This document shows, one piece after another, positions 23,401 through 36,303 of a stretch of 64,000 bases of DNA. A program made the translations under genes and the position numbers. The stretch is taken from positions 4,694,597 through 4,758,596 of the forward strand of contig NW_019211455.1 of the NCBI RefSeq assembly GCF_002443255.2. The letters run 5' to 3'. Origin of the DNA: Varroa destructor. Its lineage: Eukaryota > Arthropoda > Arachnida > Mesostigmata > Varroidae. The notes under the pieces were generated by a model. That model was given only the letters and a program-made list of their open reading frames with translations. It had not been told where the DNA came from and did no database searches. Position 1 is the first letter of the stretch. The number at the start of each line of letters is the position of its first letter.

Positions 23401-26400
23401 GAGAGTGGGGTTAGCAGCTTCAACAGGAAAGGCTAAAGAAACAATACTTTTGCTCAGCAACTTAAAACAGAATAGATTGCAATATTCATACAGAGGTGAC
23501 AAAAAAAGACGACGCGAATTCTGCCTGCGTCCTCTGAACATGGCTGGATTCGCGTCTGGGATGAAACTCTGACCGATATAGTTGACTCGTATATTTTTGA
23601 ATACAACGAGCATCACAAGAATTTGTCGCCATGCGAACGGAAGGGTTCAAGTGCAGAAGCTGTAAGATTAGTATAGATTTTCGCAACTGACCTTTGAGTC
23701 ACTAGACTACTTGCGTCTCTTATACGTGACTAGCAAAACTACTGCAAATTATGAGAAGCGCGACTTTCAAGGACCTTTTTGCTGCAGAGATTTTTTCCAG
23801 TTGTTCATAGTGAAAATGTCGCGGCAAATACGCCTGAATAAAGAAATTGCAAAACTTCCATCCAAACGTTTGAACGGAAGACATAATCGGCTATTAAGCT
23901 TGACAGTCTTATACCACATAACGGTTAATGCACTGAAAACTTTAAATAAACATTGAAAAAATTATGCACTTGAAAAAGAGGCTTTGATTACAATTGAGCC
24001 ATCTCTTGTTCACCATTTAACAGCATCCGATATCAAATTTATTTATTTTATTAGGTTATTTCCTTCACTTAGGTACATTACCGGGTATGTTGCGATTTTC
24101 AGAAAATATATTTATAGTCCAAATGCTATAATTTCAAAGCTTCAATTAATCATTTTATAAGAATTCTTTTAGGACGGCACATAAACCTCTAAAGATGTAA
24201 GGGTCATCATGGTATCTCGTTATCATAATTGCAACAACTTTGTATGTATGCGCCGTTAACTCTTTACGCTTGTTAACTTTACTGTAAAGATTCTAGCCAC
24301 ACGCAACACTCCATCGACATGTCAGAGATAAAGCTTTATAAAGTTCGTCTTTGAACTGCATGTTCGTTATTTACTATATACTACCACTATTAATAATGCA
24401 TAATGAGTCAGAAAGACAATATGATCAAGATTTCAGCCAGTGGAACTTACTTCTTTAGCATTTTGTTTCAACTACTGTGTTATGATGTCACACCGCCGAT
24501 TTGCACCAACCTTCTGATCGGTAAAACGTCCAAGAGCTCAGCTGGACCTTTCATCCACTTCTTTATTTTTATGCGTTTGTTTACTGTATGTGTGTTGAGC
24601 GTTTGTGACTTAAGTAGTATCATTATTCTCGTTAATGCCAGACATAAAATTGTACGAGAACGCACGATCTAGTCTATGTAATGTATCCTTATCTATATTT
24701 TTCGCTTAGCAAGTGGTCGATGTTTATGGAACAACCGGACGTTATTATAACTGTTGTTTGCTAGACATACAGACGAATAAATTTTACCGATATTAACGAA
24801 GTTCCGTTGTGTTGTTGGTTTTTGTATTGGCTGTAGTCGTTTTTATTTTGTATTAAGTCACGTTCATTACTAATTTTCTAACTTGAGGTCTCTTAGAGTG
24901 GCAGACGCCACGGAACTTTGCGAACGTATCATATTTCAGATCTTACAGAATCATAACTTAACTTCAAAAAAAAAAAGAAGTCTTGCAAGGTCACAGCGGA
25001 TAAAGCAGAGATTCGAAAGATCATCTCAAATATAGATTTTCTAGTCTTCGTATACGCCAATATATGGATTTTGCTACCTTCGATATTTCAGTTGTTAGGT
25101 TTTGTTTGTTCCAACTCTGTTACCTCTTTCACATTATTGGACCGATTCTTTTTTGCAACCAGTATCTTAACGATGCCGTTCAAAAACAGTGGTATCATAG
25201 ACACACGCAAAGAGTAGTATGCACATTACTAACGACACACACACACACTGAAAGGAGTTAAATAAGGGATTCTCTAGCGATCTGAGATTGTTCTGTCAAC
25301 CCAAATATCGCTTTGTCTGCTACCTTGGAATAGTACTCACTTGCCTCAGTTCGACAACAGATTACAGAGCGACGAACATAGCGTAATAACAAATTCACAG
25401 TATCACTAAACTAGGCGTTTTTTTTTGAACGTTATAAATGACCTTGAAAAAATGGAATAACGATAACGCCAGCGATAATTAGGAGTTGAAAAAATATGAA
25501 ACTGTATAATTATTTGAGACTGGACAATTGTAAGTTTTGAGTGATGTCTCGATATCCACATTGCTATATTACAAAAGTAGTTTAGCCTGTAGCCCAAATT
25601 CATTTGTTTTATGATACTCTCTCTGATTTTCAAAAACGACATATTTAAATGTCTGCATGAGTATGTATTTTTACCTTCACTTACGACGTTTCAGGAGTCA
25701 ACTTAATTTTAATATAAAAGCGGAAGTTTCTGACACCACAAGCAGTCAAGGTTTTATCAATTAGTTCTATCATCAAGATGTATTGATTGATCAAATGTTG
25801 AAATGTTTAAGAAATTCTCTACGTCTTCTGAATTCTATTGCTATATGAAAAGTTACACATTTGCTATAGATACCTAATGCGAATACAATCAATAGGTTTA
25901 AACAAACTCGAATAGAAATTGGCAATGAAGTAGCGTTTTACTTACAGACGACATACGTAATAATCTTTCATCCATTCATATTACTTCCATGAACTATGAT
26001 CGCGTACTTCATATAGATTGTGCCATATATCGATCATTGTGGAAACCGAAAATCAGAACCGTACACCGACAGATCTCAATAAGTTAAGATCGTGGATTGT
26101 TCGAAACATCAGAAAATAATACATTTTTTTAAACTTACTCATAATGCTCTGTTTCACCCGCGGAATCGATTTCAAAACGATGAAGGGTGAAGGCCAACTT
26201 GTCACATCACTTCAAGGTAACTAGGCAGCTCGTTAATGGCTCGTCCTTTTAACTCGTATTGTCACCCTGTTTATGATGTTTAAGATGACCGCATTGGTAC
26301 AGCATTAGTGGTTGATTCACGTTACGGAAACTGCCTAGCACAAGTGATACTGTCTCTGTAATGCTTCGTGCAAAGACCGTGAGCTTCTTAAGCGTGAAAA

Positions 26401-29400
26401 CCGGACGATGTTGCAAGTTCTGTTCGAAAGACAAGTTAATGCTTGTCATGTTGATAAGACAACGTACTTCGCGCTTCTCTCGGCTATGGCGGGTTTCGGC
26501 AAGCATCTTTTTTTATACATGGTAAAATTATTGTTTTTCGACGCTTTTAAATTATCGGCATTAAAACATCTGAGCAAACTGAAGCAGAAAAACAGGTATT
26601 CGAAAGTTGATCTGGAGTTTATTATGCACATAAAGATGTTCACCGTAACTTTTATTGATTATACTACAGTTGGCCAGTCGCGTAGGCCGATCGAATTTAG
26701 CCTTCTTTTTCGTACTGTATAAGCCACTTTTACACGTAGTTATCTTGTCTAGGATGGCCTGAAGGGGTAGAAACATCACTGATTAGTGTAAACGATCGGT
26801 GTTCAAGTTAGCTCCGTTAATTATACTAGAGTATATAGAAAATGAGCAAGAGCGCGTTCGAAAAGTCATCGCGCGTGAAAATCGGCCAGATTCATCAACG
26901 GTTTAGGATTGCTTTGTGTATTCAGAAAATAGTTTTTTTCTCATGTTGAAACACTTATTATTTTCATTGATATATTATTGCACCGGTTCATGGACCACAG
27001 GATCATGGTTAAACCGGATCGCGATAAAGCTTCCATTTTCCTAATCATTTCAACCGGCCTTCGTAAAGAGTACGCGATCATATCTTGAGAATGTTAAGCG
27101 TACATAACATTAGGAAGAAGCGAGGGCAAACTGAATAGTCCTTATTTGAAGATTTCTTACCACTTCAGAATTTGCCCGAGAATCATTGACATGTACTGCT
27201 GCTAACCTAACTTTCCGATTAGCATTTTCGCTTGTCTATTTTGTTCTAACAAAAACAACTGTAATTTAGGCTTGGTTTAAAACATTTGTTTTGTAAGTTA
27301 TCTAAAAATGACAGATAATTATCTCAGTATTTTTGTTTGGTACGACCGTTAAGAACTGCTTTAGGTGGCCAACTTTTCAGGACCAAACAAATTTTGTCTA
27401 ACCCTTCGATGTGAAATTTACACCTTCTCAAATTTGTGGCCAACAATCGCAAGCAGAGCCGTCATCACCGGATGTTCTCATTCAGAAGGCGTTTTCTGTA
27501 TTCGTAGCCGAAACGTCATTTTGTTTGGAGAAGCTGAAAATTTTGTTCCTGTGGACGCTAATCACCTTGCAATCATAATTACTGCGTAAATATTAAATTC
27601 ACAGTGTCTTTCGTTGAGAACCAAATTGTGAGGAACGCGTAAAAGAGAGGTCGGTAAGGAGATCTTCTTATTTGTGGGTTTATATGTGCGACAAAATCAC
27701 CTAATTACACATCCTTTAACAAAAGTAGATTACTTTTATTTCATCGAAAATGAAAAATTATAGCCCTGTATTTAGATTTCTCAATGCATACTTCCGCTAA
27801 TTTCAACTTTTCCGCGTATAAAATATAGGTGGTAGCTTGTGAAGCATTTAACTATATCGCTATAGAACTAACTGATGTCAACATGAATTGAGCAACTAGT
27901 GGGAACAAAGAGAAAGAAATTAACGGTTATGGTGTTCAACGATTTGTACATACTGATCATGCCTTAAGGTTGTCCGTCTACAATTGCCATATGCAGAATG
28001 TTAAACTTAATCAAAATGAAATCCAATCAATAACTTCATAACACTAACTTCAATGAGTTTTGCAAGTTGCTATTCCAGCTTGACCCCCCTGTACAATAGT
28101 AGTACATCTATGTTGCTGTGAGAATGCGGGAATAGCACACTAGCTCCGTAAAGCCGGCCATGCATTCAAGAGCGTTCGTGACATAAGCTCTGAATGCGCG
28201 CCGATTTACTGACACCCGATAAAATTTACCAGAGTGTGCTTACAGAATATATTAGGCATTCTTTAAACTTAGCAGTGTTTTACCTATGAAGTTTTAAAGG
28301 GTCAAATCGGTGTCTGTTTCTCGTTCAAAACGTTTCGTCAAAAATCTGCCGACAAAATAAAAACTCAACAAAAAAGAAGAGTTCCAGTTTATTAAAATTT
28401 CCTTTTCTGTACACTCGCACGACATCTTCATATGTTCCGATACCGGTGTCACCAACCACGACACCGATATTCTAAGTTTTACGTCCGGTGTCGCCGTTAC
28501 GGTTGCCATCGGACGGTTGGCTCCAGCACGGAGTGAAATACACGGGATTTCATTAACTAGTATAAGCCAACTTTCCAATAGGGTATTTTACGTTAGGCCG
28601 ATATTCTGGGATAGTTTTTTTTTTATATTCAATACATATTTTTTTTTATATATACTCTATTCAAATGTCCTTGTACCTCGTATAGCTCGTATACCTGAGG
28701 GGAATCACTTGACTATCATTACTCGGGCTTCTAGCAAGCGAGTTACCGTGAACCATTGAAAATCATAAGAGCTTCGTCCAAACTTCTGTTGAGGAATAAC
28801 AGCTGTGATAAAGCCGATTCATCTTAAAGTACACAGGTGTTACCATTTTGGTTTAGTAAAAAATACCTCATTTAAGTGCATGTTCACCTCAGTCAAATGA
28901 CTAGGGTAAAACTAACGGACAAATGAGCGCCGCACGATTCGCATGAACGAGGACTAAGATGAAAACATTGACATAGCTGCTTTTCATACGGCTTACTTTA
29001 CAACCGTGAGCCATTCCTGCATTGAACGTGACTTGTGATGAAAAATTGATTTTCTATAATTATCACAGATAGATTCAATTAGTAGGTAGGTATCACTGAA
29101 CCGGCGGGACGTCATCTTAGAGAAAATAATGTATAGTCGCAAAAGCTTATAATGTCTGCTTGGTAGCTTACTCCGCATTAAGCAGCCAAAATTAATGAAA
29201 AATAGTAACACATATAGTGACATCACAGACCAATTGAAAACGATGACACTGAAGTGTCTACTCTAAGGAGATAAATGTCACGAGAAACAGCAAAAACAGA
29301 TTATATAAACTCACTGTTTAATCTTCTCCAAGATTCTGTGACGATTTCGGCTGTATCGCTCATCCATAGGCCACTATCTTCCCTTATCTCGGAGCACCTA

Positions 29401-31384
29401 CGAGCTGCTTCGCCATGCGGCCTCAATTTATCCATAAAACGATGGCCGAATCGGATAAACGACAAGTTTAGAATCGTGAAAAACGTGTAATGACTTAGCT
29501 GAATCTAGCAATTGAGAAGAGTGTCGATTGTTCCATTTGTACAAAAGCCAAAGTTAAATGTTTTGGGTTTTGCGCGGGACACAGTCGCTAGGCGTTTTAT
29601 CAGAGGCCTATTAAAACTATCCTAACCTAAGTTCTACCCTAGTCCACCACACATCTCTAACATTAGCAGACAAACAAGTTACTTACTAATTTATCGCGGT
29701 GACAAGGACACACAGACAGAAGGAGTACAATCAGCCAAACAGGCCCACTATCAAGAAATAGAGGAGAAAAAGTACGTGAGTTGGTCCCATATCGATATAG
29801 TATCGCAATTGTCGTTCCGAAAAGACTACTCCTGTCTAGCGGTACTCCATTCGATTGAAAATAGTCATATATTAATGCTATAAATATTTGTTTATTTTAA
29901 GAAATATCGGAAAAAAAGAGCAACAAGCGCAACCTCTAATGTTCTTCTATGGGAGTTGCGTCAAAAAACAATTTAATTTAAATAGTGTGATTGATGCTGT
30001 GGTGACACTGTACTTTCAAGGCTCTAACGGAACAATGTACACAATAGGACAGTCGAGCTGAAAATCACGCATCGCCGACGATTCAACCGTTAGTCGTTCC
30101 CATCAAAGGACCAAAACACAAAAAAAACAAAAAGTAACATCGGACGACGTCAAAGGGTATGACAAACCTATCAACATTCATCACTGGAAGCCGCGCCTAA
30201 TTGTGCGCCTGGGACTGCCGCGATAATCGTAGTATTTAATAACTATATTATCAATAAAGCATGGTATATAATCTCACGTGTCGAGAATGTGGATTGAAAC
30301 CCGGCAGCTATGTATAACTATTGAAACTATGTCGGACAGACTTTGACGAAAGTAAAATAGAAGAGGTTATTTCAACGATTATTGTGGGGCCGCAACAACG
30401 GCCACTTGCGGTTACACAAAAAACAAGCGTGGACGTAATACATACGGCGTGCTTAGACTAGTAGGAGAGTTCTTCTCGCTGGTACTGGTCTCAGGTAAGA
30501 GCACCATTTCTTTCGCGGGAATCGCCAGCGATGCTCGATGCAAAAGCTTTTATCATTTATTAGATGGTGCAGTTGAGCACCGTTGGACCTTTGGTTTTTT
30601 ACTACACTTTTTGTCACTTAGATAGAATATGTTAAGAAAATCTCAACTTTGGCATTGGACAAATGTGGATACATAGATCGCGCATTAAGTGTTTACACTT
30701 TTTAAATGAGCTAAAAAGGAAGCTTTGCATAGTTTTGACCAGTAAATCGGTTTATCTTTTTGTCGATTGCTCTACTCTATGGGCACCGCTTTTTATATTT
30801 TTGATGGACACTTTACTCCTCTGGCCTCATAACGTAGTCGAAAGTTTTCATGGCAGTTTTAAGCATTAAAACTTATTTAATAAAGCTTGAACGGGACTAA
30901 CTTTTATTGACGTAGTTAATCTGCGCGATTGACGTAGCTGATAATCTGCGAGATTCGCTAAGGAACTGTTTCGAAACGTTAAAAATTTTTGTCAGGTCGC
31001 TGCACAGGCAGCATAGGGCTAACTTGAATCGGAGCAAATCCGCTGTTACTACTAACATCATACAACGACATGTTAGTATCACGAGATTAGGGTTAAAAAT
31101 GCTGGGTTGAAAAAAAGGGGTGAAACCAAGCTAAAGAAGGTGAGGCAGGAAATTCGTTCCGAAAATTTTCCGCGGTGCGCCTCACACAGAGATGATGAAT
31201 TTGCTTGATTACCAGATATTGACGTTCAGCCAGCGCGATGATCCGATACACACAGGTCACTCGTTTACGGCAAAATCGGAGGAACATGACAGAAAACTCG
31301 CAAATGGAGAAATGCGTTTATCCGTGTACTTCGGTGTCACGGCACGCTTCTTGACAACACAATTCAACGTGCCGTGTGATGTAA
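20480..31384. other. Long intergenic region
   Basis: About 11 kb of AT-rich DNA in which I find no confident gene. Open frames stay under about 105 codons and overlap on both strands. A possible short exon-like frame at 23402-23572 is described under findings. A short CA run occurs near 25240. No tRNA, snRNA or mobile element is recognised. Confidence 0.4.
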
Positions 31385-31990
31385 GGGCTTGATTTGTTCA
31401 CGGAGACTTTAAGTGTCTCGTGCCATCAAAATCAGGCAGAAGTTCCTTGGGTTTAGTAAAGCCAAAAGCTTCAAGCGGTGCTCGTTGATTTTTAGCTCTT
31501 TTAAACGTGGAACAATGAACTATTTTTGATTGTTCAGCTACGAAGTATCTCAGATGCACAAAGCAAAGCAAAGCAATGCAACAACGACTTTTAGCTGTTT
31601 CGTGATCCGGAAGAAGTTCTCATTAACGGTAAAAAAAATTCAAATCAGTGTTTACGCTTTGAGCGTTCCGTTTCTAGTAAAGTAGACATCATGCCGGTAG
31701 AGTTTCTCTCAGAAGGGTAAAATAAAGGGAAGAAAAAAGAAGAGAATGTTCTGAAACTTTTGAAGTAACTACAGCGGACTAACGCAGTTGGCAGAGTTGG
31801 CCAAGTCTATGAGCACGTCCTGGAAAAATTATTTATGGCCATCTTGCAGTCCAGATTTGAATTCACTAGATGACCTTATAAAGAGTGTACACACACGGCA
31901 ATCAATGTTCGAGTTCAATTGTCCAATGAAGCTTCAACACAACGAATGGCTTACTGCTGCTATAACGAAAACACTGATTAAGACAAACAA
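31385..31990 (+). mobile_element. Decayed mariner-type transposase (IS630/Tc1/mariner superfamily)
   Basis: Pieces of one transposase appear in order on the plus strand, broken by frameshifts and stops. They are a CAIKIRQKFL-like segment (about 31418), KRCSLIFSSFKRG (about 31474), RDPEEVLI (about 31600), VDIMPVEFLSEG followed by a stop (about 31683), and LWPSCSPDLNSLDD (about 31836-31877), which is the block holding the third catalytic Asp. Where the family has an S-D-E around the first catalytic Asp, the remnant appears to read S-Y-E. The last part is open from 31788 to 32003. The form WP..SPDLN.LD suits the maT/DD37D-like groups better than classical mariner, but this is an inference. The 5' end is not recognised and no terminal inverted repeats were found. 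The copy cannot encode an active enzyme. Confidence 0.75.
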
Positions 31991-32554
31991 AAAAATCAAA
32001 TAGAATGATAGTTAGATTAAGAACGCCCTTTTTATGGGTGTTTTATATCAGCGTAAGTAAAACACTTTAACTAACCAGCTAGTTTTCTTTCTTGTTTTCT
32101 TCACAGATACGACTGGTAAACCAGAATCATTAACTGCATCCCTATTCATTCTGAACGGTTTATCTTGGAGTTTGTATAATATTCTCCACGATGTTATATA
32201 TCCCAAAAAACTTACTAGATGATGAGTTGGACAATAAACAAATGGGCTGCAGATTTTTTTTTTGCTAGAAGTAATTGTACTACTGAACGGTCCCGCTATC
32301 TAACATGCGTCAATTTCATTGTAACGCAGTGTGAATTGAATGCTAAATCGAAAAGCGGTTCTACACTATTTCTACAACTATTAGGCAGCTTGCTAGTTCG
32401 TCTTGTCGTTTCGCCATCGTGAATCGCTAAAATCATTTCAACGTAACAAAGCCATTCTACTCTATGATATCCCTCGTCATTTACTTGGTCGCGATCGGAG
32501 CTAGCAGCTCCCTAAAAGAGACCTCTTTTTTCCTGTGGAACAATGTTACATATG

Positions 32555-32583
32555 CTTAACTTAACTTAACTTAAAAAAAAAAA
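32555..32583. repeat. (CTTAA)n followed by an A-run
   Basis: About three to four CTTAA units run directly into eleven A residues. A short tandem tail followed by an A-run is typical of the 3' end of SINE or LINE copies, but no element body was recognised just upstream. Confidence 0.6.
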
Positions 32584-33019
32584 GCTTTCCGAACACGTGT
32601 TTGCAGCAATGAAAGCAAACGTTAACTTTTTCCTGGTATTCTTCTTAACGAGAGTAAATGCATTTGCCTCTTATTGTCTTTGTACTATAATGTGCGACAA
32701 TGATTCAGCTGGAACTTATCTCTCTCACATTCTGTCTGTACCAGCTGCGTTTACCCCTTTTTTTGCTTAATATGCTCCTTGACAGCCCAGCGCGTCGTAG
32801 TTAGCGGTTCCCCTTCGTTGCACGAACTATCGCTGTCTACTTTTGCCAAATGTCGCCTTGATGCAAACACTGCTTATAGCATCATACTGTTGCCGCCGCT
32901 GCCGCTGGGGGCCAGTCTACGATCATCAACATTTGCTGCGACCTTTTCAGGCGACAGTAACGATTGGAGAAGGTATCGTTCTTCAATGGGCTTTCCTTTC
33001 CAACTGCCTCGTAATCGTT

Positions 33020-33040
33020 GTCATCATCATCATCATCATT
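33020..33040. repeat. (ATC)n microsatellite
   Basis: Six to seven TCA/ATC units. This explains the poly-Ile and poly-Asp runs in the open frames that cross it. Confidence 0.85.
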
Positions 33041-36000
33041 ATGATTTTCATCGGTGCTTGTGGGGTATTCGGCATTGATAGTGTATTGCCAACCAGCTGG
33101 GCGTGCAGTATCGCCATGGCTGCGCAAACCACCGAGCATTAACCGAGGCGCCACACGTCGCTACGTGCCTTCCGATAAAGTAGTTGCAAGTCTATGTTTA
33201 ATATGTTTAACATAGTATGTTCATACTACACTTGCTCACCGCTCTATGATCCAGCGTCCTCCATGCGGCCGGCACTTCGTCAATGAAGCTCACTTCACTA
33301 TCGATATCAGAGCTAACATAGTGCCGCATCGTAGTGGACCAGCATTAACCGCTTTTTAGATGATCCAGATCTGATTCCGGGGCAGAAAAAGAGAGGGCCG
33401 AACATCAATTGTTGGATGAAGTTTCCGCCCACGGTGCAGTTAAAACGTTAACAGCAGCTGCCACAATTACGTACGGCCGCCGCACAGTGATGGCCTCATA
33501 GGATACAGACACCCCTTTAGACACCAACGTACGGAGCACGCTGTTACGCCGGCAAAATATTTCTTTCAGGGAACGTAAGGGGAACAACTCCTGTTAGTCG
33601 ATACCACTGCCTAAGCAATCTGCATTATTGTGGCACGGGATGCTCCTTTCTGCCTCTGAAGTAGCAACATGCTGTGGTTGTTTTACGTCAACGCCCCGCG
33701 TGTCGCAATAGTTCCGCGACTTCTGACGCAGTAGCGATCTTCATTTGAGCGTCGATATAGATCAGCTCACAGTGCTTGTCGCTCTCGACAGAATCTGTCA
33801 ATGTTCTCGCATCCTTTATTTCGCTGGGGTTACGTCAAATAACGATACTGGTGGTCGTCGCACCGCTCACAGCGACATGCTGCACGTCACAGTAGCATCA
33901 GGCAAACACACATATGAATGTACGTGTATGAAATCTAATGTTTACATCTAGCTTATTTAATGTACCCTATTATTGGTAAAATGTTAACGTACAAATCTGA
34001 AAGGATGAATAAGCCTACTATTTCCATACCGTATTCTGTTCGTGTGCAGTTCTATCGTATGTTTTCCGCCCTATCTCTCTTTTTGGGCGTGTGTGTTTCT
34101 GAGTCTGCGCGAGTGTGTCTGTGTTGTGTATGCATACCTCTTTTTCGTTACCATTCCGCCTTAAATCTCTAAGTCCATTCGTGTACTTATATTACTTTAG
34201 TATTTGAGAGGACTCACAGTTCATGTAGTATGTCTCGTTCACGAACAAAAAAAGAACAAAAAAGTAGTATTTTGTGTTCGATACAGAGTAAAACCGGACG
34301 GCGAGCCTGATCAGTCAGTCGCTGCTTTTTATCGCTCATTGGACTTTGTCGTTAAATGGCAGATTCTATTTGTTTTCCCCTTTCTTGCCTTCGCTTTTTT
34401 TTTGTCAAGCGTTGCCAGTTTGCGACCAAACTTCTTTTCGTTTCCTCTTCTGTCGCTTGCCGACGAAGTCGTCGATTAGCCGTGGTTGGGAGGCCGCCCC
34501 GTGTGTGAAGCTATGGTGGAGCCACTCAGTTAATTAATTCGGTCGATGGTGGCCCGTGCGCTTTTTTTGCTTTTATTCGTTAGTAAAGCCCTTGGCAAAC
34601 GAAAATCACCTGTCGAAACAGTGCTTCCACTGTTGGTGTTGCTGGTTACAAGCGCATCTTTCAGTCAGTGCGCCGTCATTCGCGCTTGCTTCATTGGCTC
34701 GAACGCTTCTCGACCCCATCGTCGCGATCAACAACAGAACGTGGGGTACGAGACAGGATGGAACGGAGGCGCGAAAGGGGGATTTGTAGGGGTGGCGGAA
34801 GGGCGGTGACCAAGATTCGCAAACGACACCCAAATGGAGGAAGCGATCTCTGCTGCTATTCCTGCTTCCATTGCTAAAGGCTGTGTGTCCGACTAGCTGC
34901 TAGTTATACTTTTGTGTGCGACGACGGCTTTGCCAAGCATCGGCATTTATTGAAAAAGCAACAACATCACAACCATCATGAACATCATCATTGTCGACAT
35001 AATCGGCTTCTGCTACTATAACTGTGGTACTGGGAGATATCTGCTGAAATGCCTGATCCCGACGCGCCTTCGTTTTGGTGGCTGTAGTCCCTTCTCTTCC
35101 AGTTCCGTTACGTTATGTTGCATCTCGCTTCGTGTAGCATCGCTACAAAGCTAATACCGTTGGTGCACTACCCTTGAGCTATGCGCTATCATGTGTATAT
35201 ATGAGTTTGTAAATGGGGGTGTGTATCTGCATGCTTCATCCTGTTAGTTGTTAGAAACATTAACAAGACGACGACGAAGAAGGAGAATGCCGATAATACA
35301 GGAACTGAGTCCTATTTGAAATGCATTCATTAAAATGTTGACGTTTGATTAGAACTAAATATGTAGATATGTTCCCAGCTGTTAAGCAAGCGGTACCCCC
35401 ATCGAAATTCAAGCCGATAGTAGAAACAAATCTATAACATATACACAAAGCTAGACGACACTACCCATTACAGATACTTGAATACGTACTGCTTTGAAAG
35501 CATAGTTGTAACGCATAGATTTTAATATGAGGAGAAATTAGTACTGAATTTATAGTACGAACCGGACTACGCCTTTAACCGAATTTACGTGTGAAACGCA
35601 CGGATGGTCTATAGAGCGCGACTCTGTAGTACTGTAAACAAGACTCCTGAAATTTTAAAACGGTTTTTTTTTTCTATTTTATATAATTTTATTTCTTGTT
35701 ATAAAGCTCATTTGATAATGAGATTGTTATCTTATCTTGATACATCTTTTCTGCTATCTCTAAATCAGATGGCCTATATTTACACATGTTCAAATTCCGC
35801 TTATAAAACTGGAATGAAAGTATAGGTATCCAGAAACGCGAGAGTGAAACCTAGACCCAATTGCGTAGCGCTCTATTGTGCAACGTTGAACAAGAAACAA
35901 AAAGCGTTACAGATGGCTATGCCTATCTTTTAACGAAACTGAGATGATAACATTATAACGGATCACCAAGAAAGCATGCACTGTTACCAACACAGAAAAC

Positions 36001-36282
36001 TTCCGACTTCGTATCATCATAAAATATAATCTATTATATTGGGTATCTTGAAAATATGCCTTTATTGTAGCCTAATTAAACCGAAAGTAAAATGACTAAG
36101 GCCAATTACTCGATACTAGTGCAAGAATCTGCATTCGCGAAGACTTTGATGAAGATGCCGAATCTTATTTTCGCCATGATGGAGCGTACGCACTATATCA
36201 CTGCGATGCACGAACGTATCTTGAGGAGAATCTCCTAAATAAAGATGTTGCACGAAGAGGTTCTTGTAGAATACTGTGCCCG

Positions 36283-36303
36283 CTTTTTTTTTTTTTTTTT
36301 TTT
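36283..36303. repeat. Run of 21 T followed by 7 A
   Basis: On the minus strand this reads as a short T run followed by a long A run. It could be the tail of a retrotransposed minus-strand copy, but the sequence at 36240-36280 is not recognised. Confidence 0.8.

Noticed and set aside
32843..33142. Frame with a poly-Ile segment resembling a membrane helix
   Set aside because: The Ile run is the translation of the (ATC)n microsatellite at 33020-33040.
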